From NCBI GenBank assembly GCA_944548615.1, contig OX155964.1, forward strand, positions 15,922,484 through 15,986,483: DNA of 64,000 nt, written 5' to 3'. This DNA comes from Micropterix aruncella. Its lineage: Eukaryota > Arthropoda > Insecta > Lepidoptera > Micropterigidae. The position numbers and the translations under genes are program-made. Shown piece after piece: positions 13,131 to 26,000 of this stretch. Under the pieces are notes generated by a model. It searched no databases and was not told where the DNA came from. It worked only from the letters and a program-made list of their open reading frames with translations. How positions within the stretch are numbered: the stretch's first letter is position 1; each line of letters begins with the position of its first letter.

Positions 13131-15250
13131 TATCAAATACTTTACAACGTCGGTTTTAGAAATATGTTTCTGCTGGCATATTTTCGACATTTGCTTTAAG
13201 AGAAAATTATATTGCAGTTGTATTTAACGATTCTTGAAATTTTTATGCCATTTTTGGACCTATATTGGAGAAGTAATCATTAAAATAGTCCGCATTATAT
13301 CTTTTGATATGCATATTTAAAGCTACAAGTTGTCCATTACTATTGACTTCATGAAGGGTTTTCTTTCCTTGAACTCTCTTTTAACAGTTTTTTCAGTCGA
13401 GTTAAGTACACATATGCTTCATAGATATGCTAGGATGCTCATGCATCCCAAGGCTTGAAATCAATATTAAAATATGCGCAATTAAGCTAACTAACGACGT
13501 TAGTACTATTGATTCCTCACGTCCTGACTAGCAATTAAATAAAAATCGATTGCATTCGTAGAATAGGCCAAATTCGATTACCTTAACCTCCCTATTGTAT
13601 CCGCCAGAGGCAGCCTATCCTTGAAGGTCTTAAATCAGCCTAGCGTGCTACGGACGGTACGCCGAGCATTGAAACCTTATTGTATACGTTTATGTTTACC
13701 CTATTTACGATAGTAGTGGTACCCTATTTACGATAGGACCGGTAGTAGTGATCTGAGGTGACACCAAGCATCTTTTTACTTGGAAGTATCTCCTTATATT
13801 TATTTTTATACGATCTGATTTTTCCCTAGGGGCCATTAATCTAACTAACTATACATATAAGCAGCTCGTTCTATGTACTAAAGGGAAAATAACACAAATA
13901 AGTTGTGATTATTGTGATCGATTGTGGTGAAATGATATATAGCCATTTTTAGTATTAGTTTTAGGTGCTGTTTTATTTTGTGATTAATTGTATTATAGGT
14001 TGTCCTAATTATATTTTTTTTTATTTAAAAATACATAAAAAATGTACGTCCGGTGTCTGTTGTCCACATGGTAACATGACAGCACATACATACGCAATTA
14101 CTAGACAATTAGGTTAAAATTTGGTACGTGGTCTTCTTTTAGGCGTGTCACTTCGTTATTTTATTATCACTTTAAACACAACATTAAGAATATCTGCAAT
14201 AAAATCTAAATGGCAGGATTACTTATTTTCCACTTAAATTTATTGTATATAATGTAAAGTTTACTTTATTTTTAGCCCTTAATTGCATACTTATATATTT
14301 ATTTTTTCTACTTTAAATTTTATTTTAATTTGTGTAAACAACACATTTGTTAGATTTAGAAATATTTTTAAATTGATCACCTTCGTCAGTTCGCGAGTTA
14401 CAAAAATACAGTTGGTATAACACAGCACAGCCAGAGACAGACCTTCTAGGTCTAGTTGGTTGTGCGATTTCGCCTCATTCGGATATGCTAGCATATTTAT
14501 ATGCATAGAGCTATGTTTTTCGCTATAATAATGTTTGTTCTTAATTATTCCTCATGTACAACAGTATGCATGTCCTTGTATTTTTTGTTCTTGTACGTTA
14601 TATATAAATAAATAAATAAATAAATGATAGCCCGTATCTGGTTACTGTTATAAAATTGAGAGCTTCTTCGCGAAATACACGTTCGCCACTATTGTTTCAC
14701 TCCCCGAGGGCGAACACTATCTACTTCAGTAACTCAATACTATATCGCCTATCAGATATATACAGTAAGAGATTTAGCAATTATGACCTCTCCAGCCTCA
14801 GCAGAAATGTATTTCTGCAAATAGTTACTGAAATAGTGACGGGATAAATGAAATAACTATTTCTCTCAATGTCACACAACATTCATAATATGTGTTGATT
14901 TTGATAAAATATGTGATGGTGCGTTTATTCTCACTGATGCAGCGCGCTGAGCACCCTACAATTTACCCTTAAACACACACACTCACATACCTTTAGAGAC
15001 GCACTCTTACACAAACGCATACAATCTAACACTAGCATATAATTTATAATACACATTAATCCGTTTCATTAATATATTATTATTATTGTTTATTCCTTGA
15101 ATGTGTTGGTTTTTTTTTATTTTTAAGGTTTTCTCGATATTTCAAATAAATGTAGCAATCGGCATTTGTCCTTTTATCATTATCATATATTTCTTCTCAA
15201 AGTTATCAAAGTATCTCTTCAATTCGTGAAAATTACTACAAAATTCGTGA
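13131..15250. other. Long AT-rich stretch with a LINE-like A-T tail
   Basis: No coding homology was recognised. TACCCTATTTACGATAG is repeated at about 13696 and 13719. A (AAAT)n run at 14606-14626, preceded by TGTACGTTATATA, resembles the 3' end of a plus-strand LINE whose coding part is gone. CA-rich words occur near 14972-15020. Confidence 0.45.
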
Positions 15251-15311
15251 TTTAGCTATAAAATATAAAGATAGCGGCAGTAGTACCGTTCTGTTCGTAC
15301 AAAAGAATATA

Positions 15312-16232
15312 TTGACAAGGTACGTTGTTTCGATAGAAGTCTTGTTATATATAAAAACAACATACTATGCCTTGTGCCAAAGTATTCTAAGCTATGGAAT
15401 CATTGGCTGGGGAGCCTGTGCAAAAACGACTATTTACCCAGCAGAGGTGGCACAGAAACTAATTATAAAAATCATCACGCGTAAGCCTCGGAAAAATTGT
15501 TTTTGGAATATGAAGTATTAGATTTAAGACAGCTTTATTTAAAATTTTGTGTAAATTTTATTCAATTCAAATGCAACAGGACTTTCTCACAACAAATGCA
15601 TCCAACAAGGCGATCCGTTGCTAAAAAAATAGATATTCCCCGAATGATGACCTCTTTTGGTCAAAGGCATTTTACCGTTTTGGGCCCTAGGACATATAAC
15701 CTTTTAGAAGATGGAATTAAAACAATTCAGTCTAAAGATTGCTTTAAGAAACAGAGCCATATGTGGGTAATAAATGCAGGCCGTGAAAAGAGCCACAAAT
15801 TATTTGACTATCTCGTATGATTTTTATTTTTATTCTTATTTTATTTTTATTTGTTTATTTTACTGAGTAGGTATCTATCTATCTATTTACTATTATTGTA
15901 ATTTCGATTTTTATTTATTTACTCGATAATTTTATGATTATAATTTGAAATACTTCTTGATGATATTTTAATTTATTTTTTTAACATGTTTAATTTTTAA
16001 GTTTAGTTGTTAATTTTTTACTTTTTTTGTGTGCACAGGTAAAATATTTCCTGGTACACCTGCCTTAGTACAGGCCTAGGCCTAGTTAGGCGGTGTTGAC
16101 GCAGTGACCAAGATACTGCAGTGTGCTCTATTTTTCGCTACTGGTCCAAACACATTTTTTTTTTTTTGTAATGCTGCAGTAAATTATATTTTGTGCTTTA
16201 CCTTTAATAAATAAAATAAATAAATAAATAAA
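15312..16232 (+). pseudogene. LINE C-terminal RT region plus 3' UTR (CR1/Jockey group)
   Basis: Two overlapping frames (15312-15521 and 15497-15820) are one ORF2 end split by a frameshift near 15500. The first has YYALCQSILSYGIIGWGACA, the conserved 'YYAL-x-x-S-x-L-x-YG-I-x-x-WG' block. The second has the terminal block IPRMMTSFGQRHFTVLGPRT then YNLL and FKKQ. About 390 bp of 3' UTR follow, ending in an (AAAT)n tail at 16205-16232. It is 5' truncated at about 15300 and has no RT core. The tail and truncation fit ordinary target-primed reverse transcription. Confidence 0.8.
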
Positions 16233-16777
16233 TATTTCCTAAACTAGCAACAATCTAAAAGCTACTTTGATAATAATTTTTTACTATAAGAAAAGGCTGT
16301 AGTAGTTTAAAACGTAGCATAATGAAATCGACTAGTGTGTTTTTTTTTGCCGCTAAATACCAAATGTGAGCAATGGGTCAAAACAAAATCACAGTATTTT
16401 GAAACGAGATAACTATGTACTTATTATCAACCTTGAAGTAAGTTATCATTTTCATTATATTCTTTTAATATTTTAGAATTAAACCTTCGCTAAAATATCC
16501 AGTTTTCAAAAGTTGGATAAAATTTTGGATTGACTTTGAATAGCCTGAAAGATTATTACCGTAGGTATTTATTGTGATTTTTTCTAAAGAACTGATGGAA
16601 TAAAATTCATGACAAAACTATATTGGCATATTCTAATATACTCCTTATCTTTATCGACTTATAGCACACCGATCCATATACTATTAAAATGCACGAAGGA
16701 TTATAGGGACCTGTAGCCAGAAATGTTATACTTATATTTAGTAATTAGAAAACGAGACTTGGAACTAGTTATTAAGT
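16233..16777. other. No recognisable gene
   Basis: AT-rich spacer; nothing recognised. Confidence 0.45.
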
Positions 16778-16789
16778 ACCACCGCCACT

Positions 16790-17373
16790 CAAGTTGTCAA
16801 CTACGATGGGCGAACCCGTCACCTCAGGAAGTTTTAACGAAATGTAACGTTCTATCTCCAGTGAGGTGAGCGCAGAAGACTTAGGACAAAACAATCCACC
16901 GTCCAAAGTCGCTTACGCAACTTACGGGTCCGAAATCGCTTATGCAACCTCTACCTGTTGTATTAGAGAGGTAATTCAGTTAGAATTTATCGCGGACCTG
17001 GGCATTCTTTGCCCGCAGTGCCACACGGGATCGAGTGGTCCAAGGTCATTTCAAGAGTGGCAAGATAACAGGTCAACATCGACCCCCGCTGCTTAGGAGA
17101 CAATATATTTCCATAGTCTTCAGACCCCTTCAGCAATTAATCAGAATGCACAACCAATTGGCTTCGCCGACCGGTGCGCAAACCGTCCAGTGGAGCCGGG
17201 ATGCAATCCCACCGGGAGAAACCGGTCCACCAGCTCTGAGGCCTGAGATACGGGAGTGTTACCCGGGGTAGCCTTCCACTCGAGGAGGCTTCTGAATAGG
17301 AGCTGAATCGTGATTTGACCAGATCCGAGAACAAAATGGATCTTGTGGGCCAAGTTGCACGAAACCGTTCACC
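16790..17373 (-). mobile_element. Family B copy B3, internally deleted
   Basis: Reverse orientation: the common end (TGTCAACTACGATGGGCGAA on plus) is on the left and the B-type end (CGAAACCGTTCACCACC) on the right. It is flanked by ACCACCGCCACT (16778-16789) and ACCACCGTCACT (17374-17385), a 12-bp duplication with one mismatch. At 584 bp it lacks about 140 bp present in the 7183-7905 copy, mostly in the segment before the common end. Confidence 0.85.
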
Positions 17374-17385
17374 ACCACCGTCACT

Positions 17386-18980
17386 AATTGAATAATAATA
17401 TACGCAAATAATTATTCCTTAGCTAGACTAATTAAATACATTTTGACCCAATTAATAAATGTATGTAGATATTTTCCAGATAGAGTATTCCGATTAATAC
17501 AGTGAGCTATCGAATCCAAATTCCTCCCAGGCCAAAAGCTGTACTGTCTCCGCAACCCCTAGCGATTGTACCTATAACCGCGACTCGTAAGCGAGACGTC
17601 TCCTGACAAAACCACGTTTTCGTATGAAGAAGTTGATTGTGGAATATGTATTCGATTAGTATGCCACGCGCGCGCTCCCTCTACGTCCCTTGTGGTCTAG
17701 AAATCAATGTGCTTACGTTTCGGCCCCGAAGCGAGCATAAATCTACTCGGAGGAAATTACCGGCATTAGAGTGGCCATCTATGGATAGTCACGTAGGCTA
17801 CTGCCGCCTGATAATATCCCTAATCCAGTCTTTCCTAAAGTGTGCTCAGCGGCGCTCTAGAGCGGCATAAAAGCTTCCTTGGGGGGGGGGGGGTAGTAGG
17901 ACAATAGAGTTTTGGCCATGAAGGCAATGAAATATAATTATTTTATAGACCTAGTTCTTAAGTGGAAACACCTCTCCTTTCCAATTTTTACACACAAATT
18001 TTAACATGGAAAGCTTATAAACTATGCACCTACGTAAGCTTAAAAACTATACAGCTATAAGCTCGACAAGCTAATGTACCTTAAATATATAAAATCCTAC
18101 CTTTTTAACCCTAAATAAATATAATTAAAATTTAACATATTTTAGCGGCGACTACTTTTTATTTTATTTTATTCAGGAAACAGACAGTACAAAAAACATA
18201 TTTACTTAATCAAAATATAACAAACATAAACCATTTATATTTTTCCACTAATTAAATGGTCATATAGTGCGTTATTCTATATAAATGAAAAGTTTTAAAT
18301 ATACAAGCATTTTTTAAAGTGAAAAGTGAAATTATTAGGGTTTTTTAAACAAACAGAAAATATTCTGAAAAGTAATTGCTAAGTTACTAAACAGTCCAAA
18401 GTATTAAAAGAGTAAATATAAAGTAAATAGAGCAGAAGAAATACTAAATAGATTCATAAACATGTATATTAATATGGTAATAAATGAATTAATTATTAAA
18501 TAGATAGTAATAAGAAAATAAAATATATAATTATATAATGACACATTTTATGAGAACGAAAAAAAAATTAATAAGTTATGTAAATACAAAGATAAGAGAA
18601 TATCTATATAATAAACATATTAATTAACAGATTACTTTATGCTTATAAGCTTCATACAAAGCTGTGAGACTATATCGCAGTTCTCGACACGCTATTCTAT
18701 ACCAAATATTGCGAAAAATTAAAAATAGGAATAACATATAAAACGTTACCCTATTCGACTGTACTGCTATACTAAATTTTAAGCATTCACAATCGTATAT
18801 CGGATAGCGGTTAGCGACAGTTGCCAGAACTGCGGTTCAAATTATTTAAATTTCGATACGTTTTCCTTTGTTGCGCTGCGTCCGCCCAGTTTGGCGGTAT
18901 GTGGGCTGCGAAATGGCAAATTCTGCTGGACCAAAGATAAATTCACATAAACGAACAGTCAACTTGCATCATTACATAGT
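17386..18980. other. Unannotated stretch with a poly-G tract
   Basis: A 13-base G run starts at 17881. Moderately GC-rich sequence around 17640-17870 carries a 77-residue frame without recognisable family. From about 18130 the sequence is T/A-rich and begins with a TTTATTTTATTTTATTCAGG word typical of antisense LINE 3' UTRs, but no coding support follows. Confidence 0.4.
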
Positions 18981-18984
18981 AGTC

Positions 18985-19125
18985 TCTCTGTGTGTCTGTC
19001 TGTATGTATTTGTGTCTGTTGTGGTTGAAATCGGTCCACCAGGGAGCGCACTAGTCATATTTGAATCTCGAAGTATTGGATAATTTAAAATTGTTAAACT
19101 TTGGTTGGAATACCACATAGACTCG
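18985..19125 (+). repeat. Small dispersed family N, copy 1
   Basis: A GTCTGT-rich tract is followed by GTGGTTGAAATCGGTCCACC and 'GAGCGCACTAGTCAT'. The same order (GT tract, GTTGAAATCGGTCTACC, AGCGCACCAGTCAT, TCGAAATATTG) recurs at 60.8-61.08 kb. It is non-coding. Confidence 0.6.
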
Positions 19126-19355
19126 TACAAGCTTCACTAATAATATTTAAATTCCTCCATACATTTTAATCAATTATTAACGCCATGGCGCTTGGGCTAA
19201 CCTCGGCTTCAACCGAGAAACAAACCGCGCCGCCCGAGGCGGTTTCAATGAAACTTCCGGGTTCGTCCGCCATGCGAGAGAGGGTGTTAATCGATATAAT
19301 ATTCATATTAAATAAGTCCTTGGGTACTTGTCGGGAAAGTCCTGGGATGATACAA

Positions 19356-20026
19356 ACGGGAGCTAAGGGGTCCTTGCTGAGTTGGCCACGAAGCCCCATT
19401 CTGTTCAGGTTTGGTCACACTCACGGGTCAACACCTATCCGACGGCCTCCAAGCATGAAGTGCGAGCCTGGGTAGAACTCTGGCCTTAGGGTTAGTTTCC
19501 CCTAGGAATCAACCTTCTGGCGCTCCTGGACGGTATGCGCTTCGTGCGGCATAAGCCAATCGATTGCGCACTCTGACTAACAGTCGGGGGAGTCTGGAAG
19601 CAGTACTGTTTCCTATAGAGCGGGGGTGGTTGCGGACCTTACGGCGACTGCTCTTGAAACGACCATCGGCTACCCGATCCTGGGTGAACAGCCGGGCAAA
19701 GTATGCCGTGGTCTGCGATGATTCAGTATACACCGTTTCACCGCTTAGTAAGGGAGAGGACCGCGCAAGCGACCTCGAACTCGTAACCAATCGAGAGACT
19801 GGAGTAATCTGGTCGCAATTGGAAGTAAGGGCCTGAGTGTACGCCCGTTGGGTAACACTCTTGGATATCTCTCGATTAAGGCGTTGGCCTCTTACGGGTT
19901 TGTGGCGGAGCTTGACGGTGGACTGTTTTGTCCAAGTCTTCTGCGCTCACTCCAGGGAGATAGAACGACTAATCGTTAAAACTTTCTAAAGTGACGGGCT
20001 CGCCCGTTGTAGTTGACAACTCTAGT
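19356..20026 (+). mobile_element. Family A copy A3, full length with perfect 13-bp target duplication
   Basis: This 671-bp copy is the best reference for the family. Direct repeats TGGGATGATACAA lie at 19343-19355 and 20027-20039. The 5' end in this orientation is CGGGAGCTAAGGGGTCCTTG and the 3' end is GCCCGTTGTAGTTGACAACT, which can fold a short GTTG..CAAC stem. It has no TIR, LTR, A-tail or intact ORF. Orientation is inferred from the end that stays constant between subfamilies. Confidence 0.92.
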
Positions 20027-23000
20027 TGGGATGATACAACCAATGTTTAAATTAAATAATTAGGTGGACGATCCTCTTTTCGAAAACGTCAGAAACACAA
20101 TGTATTTGCGTCATATCTCGTGAAAAAAGCAGCAGTGTATGTACCTTTTCGGGATGTTCGTTAAGCACCCTTTCAAGTTAATGTTCAACGATAACATGGG
20201 TTCATGACTTTTTGCTGCGCGGCAAAAAACACTTTATTATAATCACCCCAATGAAGGTGAGGGGTGAGGAATGAAGAGAGTTGGAGAGCATTACGGTCCT
20301 GAATGAAAAGTGTATAGTACATACACAGAGCCAAGTCTCAATTAACAGGAATCTAACTGAACAGTTTATACGTTGAATGTCCCGTCCTAGTTTGATGGCT
20401 TGCGCGATTGCGTCAGATAAGTGAAAATGGATACGTAAAAGTGGTTAATTTTGAAACTAAAACCTTAAAAACATCTGTACCTATATCTGCATTTCACTCA
20501 AGTATGTCCCTGAACATACTAAACCGATTTGAAAAAAAGTCGAAAATGGCGGTTATGTTATTTTTCGAAAGAAATACCTCATCCTTCCAAATACAGATCC
20601 TTATCAGGTTCATATTGGGCCCGATTGCGTTTCTTTGCGAACTAGAACTAAAATTAATCCAAGCGAACGAGACAGAGCAATACGTTAGAGCGGTATATGA
20701 AACGAACGATCGTCGATAAATACTACCTGCCGAACTTATACTAGTCCGAATAAATTCGAGCATATTTCGTGCTGTGTAAGATTTGACCTTGGCGGGCAGT
20801 TTTAATGCAAAAAGTGACAACCGGTCATCTCACACTTCGCTCTAGCGTATTGCCCTGTCTCGTTCACACGGACTAATTTCTGATTTTAGTTCACGAAGAA
20901 ACGCAATCGAGCCCATTAACAGACTGCAAAGTATCCAAAATAAGTTCGTTGGATATATAAATTTCAAGACGGAAAGTTATTGTAATACTACTAATGAGGC
21001 GGCCTTACTATTTAAAATTAATTCGCTTTCTTATCGGCGCAACTTGAATGATGCTCTGTGCCTCTATAAAATAATGAATGGTATATTCGATTGCTCTGAC
21101 CTGGTCGGCGAGATCAATATTAACGCCCCAATGGGCGCGATTGCATTTCTTTGTGAACTAAAACTAAAATTAGTCCCAGCAAACGAGACAGAGAAATACG
21201 TTAGAGCAAATATGAAACGAACGATCGTCGATAAATACTACCTGTTGAAGTTATATAATTTACTCGTCCGAATAAATTCGAGCATATTTCGTGCGGTGTA
21301 AGATTTGACCTTGACTCGCAGTTTTAATGGGAAAAAGTGACAACCGGTCATCTCACACTCCGCTCTAGCGTATTGCTCTGTCTCGTACACACGGACTAAT
21401 TTCCGTTTTTAGTTCACGAAGAAACGCAATCGAGCACAATGACGACCTTACGCCAATTTGACCCGTTTCGATTGCTGCGTCAAGGATGCATCAAGGAATG
21501 GAGTACTCACACGCTGCTGTAAGCTTTATAATACCCATTTAAATGGTACTGATATGTTTATTAATTCCATAATCACTTACAAATACTCCGTAAATCAAAC
21601 CCTAACCGATACAATAAGCTCACTATTCGTTTTTAGCTATTATATTGATTATTATTATTATTATTGTATTTTATATACGCCATTACTAATAACATACACG
21701 CTCACACTCCACACTTACACGCTCGACACACTCCCGCAAACACATACATACACACCCTGAATAATAGAACTCTTATGTAGTTCTAAAATTGAAAGTTCAT
21801 TAGTTTTATTAGGTAGTTTAAAAAAAAAGGAATTTATGTAATTTTATTGAAATCCGGTTTTATTTGTTGTAAATCTGCATATATTTTTTATATTATTACT
21901 GTAAAACTGTGTGATTTCTCAATAAAGAATTGAATTGAATTATTTTATGTTGTTTTCGAAATGAATTCTCTACAATCGACTATTTGAAATTCATATATAC
22001 CTATGTGGCAACAAATAAAACAGTCGTTATTCTTGTTCTAATTGTATTAACTAATATTTCTATTACAGAGTAGATAAGGCTAGGTTAGTTTTTGTGAAAA
22101 TATTAATTTGAAACAGCATTTCTCAAACTCATAATCAAAAGGAGTTGTGGTGTTGTGGAAACGATTAGGAAACTGAGGAGGCGATTGTACTATCAATAAC
22201 CCGACTTTTATGCTGTTTTAACTGGATGCAGGATGGGTTTTAGTACTCGGATCCAAAAAAGAGTGATGTGCAATATGTGACTTTATGGGGACTTCAAAAT
22301 GATGATTCAATTGTTAATTTCGGTATCACCAAAAACTATTGTTTTGTTAGGACATTCTAAGACTTTAGCTGCCCCGGGATTCTGAAGAAGCGATACGACA
22401 CGTCAATGCGACGCGACATTGAATTCGATATCATCCTCAATCCGACGACTTGACTGATTCTGTTTTAGAATCGTCAGCTAATCTCGGAACTCGATACTTC
22501 CGACATGATTCCCTCCCCGATATCGCGGTCTGATTGGCCGAGGAAGGCCATTTAGCAGTGATTGGCGTATACTCAATTCGGTCGGGCTTTGAGCTCACTT
22601 AGCGATTTGAGGGTAATTCGGAACGCGTCGGTATTATCGGAAATTTTTGATAACGAAGGGAATTTTTACTGCCATTCCCCAGCTATCTCCTAGAGCAAAG
22701 ATATGCAGACGGCACCTCATGTACTGCCTTAGAAGGATAGATCATGAGTTGAGTAGGGTCGAAACCTAAAGCAGCGGCAGCCATTTTAATACGGATTCGC
22801 ATTAAATCCGATCGTCGTATTTTCACGTGGTCGTGCGTGAAATCCAATTTTCAGCGCAGGCGGAAATGGCCCGACAAATGCTGGCGCCGCTCGTCGACAA
22901 CGGGAATCCCCGGTCACATGCGCGCGACGCGACGCTACGCGCCACCCTCAAATAACAAAACGTTGCAACCCACGTTACAGCGTTTTGTAGTAATACGGCT

Positions 23001-26000
23001 TCATCAATCTCCTTATATGGATGCATAATATGACGTTATTATTTTTTACTTTGTTTCTAAAACGTCTGTAAATTCGGATTGATGTAAAACCGGTTTGGTA
23101 CGCAGATCAAAATGTAAAGAAAATGTCCCGATTCTCATGACAATAACTTGGTGAGTTTGAACCGATATCAACCATTCAAATAATTTACACGTTTATGATT
23201 CCTCTTATTGTAGTGATAGATGCAATCTTCGGCTGTAGTGGCCGTAAAACAGAGATACGCTAATGTACGCATAATCACAATCATTTTTATATTTCAAAAA
23301 GCTAGGTAACTACAACTATCAATAATTTGGTGAAATCGTCAAAAAATACATATTTGGAACATAACCTTACATAACTTGCAGGCAGTCTCTATCTCGTGAA
23401 CGCCTGAAGCTAGAATGACATTCGAGATATTATTATTATTATAAATATAATAATAATCTAATTTAATGCAATTTCTTAACACCCGAAATTTCGGCGACGT
23501 TGCAGTCGACATTGTCTATCCTTCTTATTTATAATGTCAAACAACCGCGTTAATCCCCGATTTCATATTATAATTATTAATAATAAACTCTTTATTTGTA
23601 ATAAAAAATATCAAAAAACACACTTTTAGCTACAAAGAAATGTCTTATAAATAACCTATTAACCTAATGAATACGTCTTTAAAATTGCTTTCATAGTGGG
23701 AGGCAATCGAGGGATACGGTTTGTTGTTTCAGCTACATATCTATCATCTCCATCCAAAATTTAATTACATCACTGGATAGCTGAAGGATCAAAAAATTCG
23801 TTACGCTAAGTGAGGACTGTGATGCATCGCGCGCGGTGGAGGAACGCCATACTTTCCATTTTGAGGTCATTTTGCTGCGTTTCGAGATTTCCATTTAGTA
23901 TAACTTTTGACTCGGAGAAGCTACGACGTTTGTTTAGACGTTCGGTTTCAATCGTAATATTTTATCAAAATCTATCGGTTGTATAAAACATAGTGTAAAA
24001 TAAATGAATAAACAAAATAAATTAAAACAATCATTTCATTGGGTTGACTTTGAAATTACTTACCTTGGGAATCTGAACAGAGGCTTGGGTAATGGTAGAA
24101 AGCTCCATGCTCAATATTACAACCACTCAATAATACTAATAATATATAAATCATAAATTTGCCAGAAATTGGATACGAACGAATGGTCCATTACGTAGCC
24201 AGTGCGGTCTCTGGATTTAACTCCTCCGTTGGTTTTATGGGGTCTAAGATTATTTTTTTAAAAGGAGGAATGAGGAAGAATTACAAAATGCTATTATTAA
24301 CATAATAATGACTGTCAACAATTTTAAACTCGTAGTAAAATGAAACGTGCAAGTACTTTTTGAAACGCTAGCGCTGGCTCGGATCAATAAGACGAATAAA
24401 ACTAATTGGCATAAGAATTTTTAGGCAGTTTTTTTTACGTCACGAACCTTTTAAGTCAAACGCCCTTAATTTTAATTCACAAGGGTACAGACGATTTCAA
24501 TAAAAATATTTGGGAGTTCCTGTTCCACTTTATTTACGGAGCACTTAATCTTATTGTATCTTCTTGTAAAATAATTTAATTTAAATAAAGTACATGTTTA
24601 CATAATTTTTAGGTTAATTTATACTTAAAAAAATACTTTTGATAGGGAAAAAAATATCCGCATGATTATTTTCATATTCGATATAATACGCCAGTTATGA
24701 ACGCCTGAAAATCGCCAATCTGTGAAGACTTCTGGTCGGATACGTACTTATTTGCCTACCTTCATATGCTGGGCAATATTTACAATAATAAAAACAAAGT
24801 TCGTAAAAATGCGCACGGCAGCCGTCGGAACGGCAAAAGGTATCGCATATGTTTGATATGATCTGCAGTTAAAATTATTAGGTAATATATATATTTATAT
24901 AAAATTTAATTTGTTTTTTTTTTTCTGACACAACCGTGGCACTCCAATAAGAGCTCGCCTTGTCACAGGAGTGCCTAGCAAGGCGGGCTCGGTTTCACTT
25001 TACTTGGCACATTAGGAATACAAACTTTTACATATAATTTATGCACAATTTGGCCTGGGCACAGACAAATTTAGAGGCATATAGCGGTATTTTCTGAGTC
25101 GTACATTTTATTTCTTTTGTGCTATTGCTTTTGAATGTATAACTTTTATCTATAAAAGTTAACTACCCGGTTGAACTTGCGGAATCAGTTAAATTCCTCG
25201 GACTACATCTGGATGCAAAGATGTCATGGAATCTACATATAGAGCATGTTAAGTCAAAACTTTCGTCAGCCTGCTATGCTCTATTACGCATCAGAAATTG
25301 TTTGGAGAGAACTGAAGTAATATCGGCCTATTACGCGCTAGTTGAGTCACACCTTCGCTATGGTATTCTTTTATGGGGTAATGCAGCACACATCAACAGT
25401 GTATTCACTCTCCAGAAAAGAGCCATACGTGCGATAGTAGGTATTGGTCCACGGCAGTCATGTCGTGAACACTTCCAAAAACTAGGGATATTGACCGTAT
25501 ATGCAATTTTTGCTCAAGAAGCTCTTTGCGAATTCTATTGCAATAAGAGCTCGGCCATATCCCACGAGGAAGTACATCGGCATGACACCAGGAATAAAAC
25601 CCTGTATCTCCAACCGTTCGTAGCACGTACTGCCAAGTTCCAGGCGACTAGTCGATACTTAGGCCTAAAACTTTTCAATAAATTGCCCGAAAGATTAAAA
25701 GAAATTAAAAACATCGATATTTTCAAGAGATCCATCCGAGTCTATCTGCTTAAAATCAACATGTATGCCCATAACGACTTCTTAAAATATTTTGAAAATA
25801 CATAGCATCGTATCTACCCATTTAATCTAATACATATTATTTACCGTTAATTGTTTTGTTGTAAACTGTTATCATATAGTCTATGTTTTTGTAAATTGGT
25901 AAGTTTAAAACTATATATTGTATATCATCTCTTGTCTAAATTGAGTAACTAATTTAAGATTAATTACTGTCATTCCTACACAATTGTATGGTTGTATTGG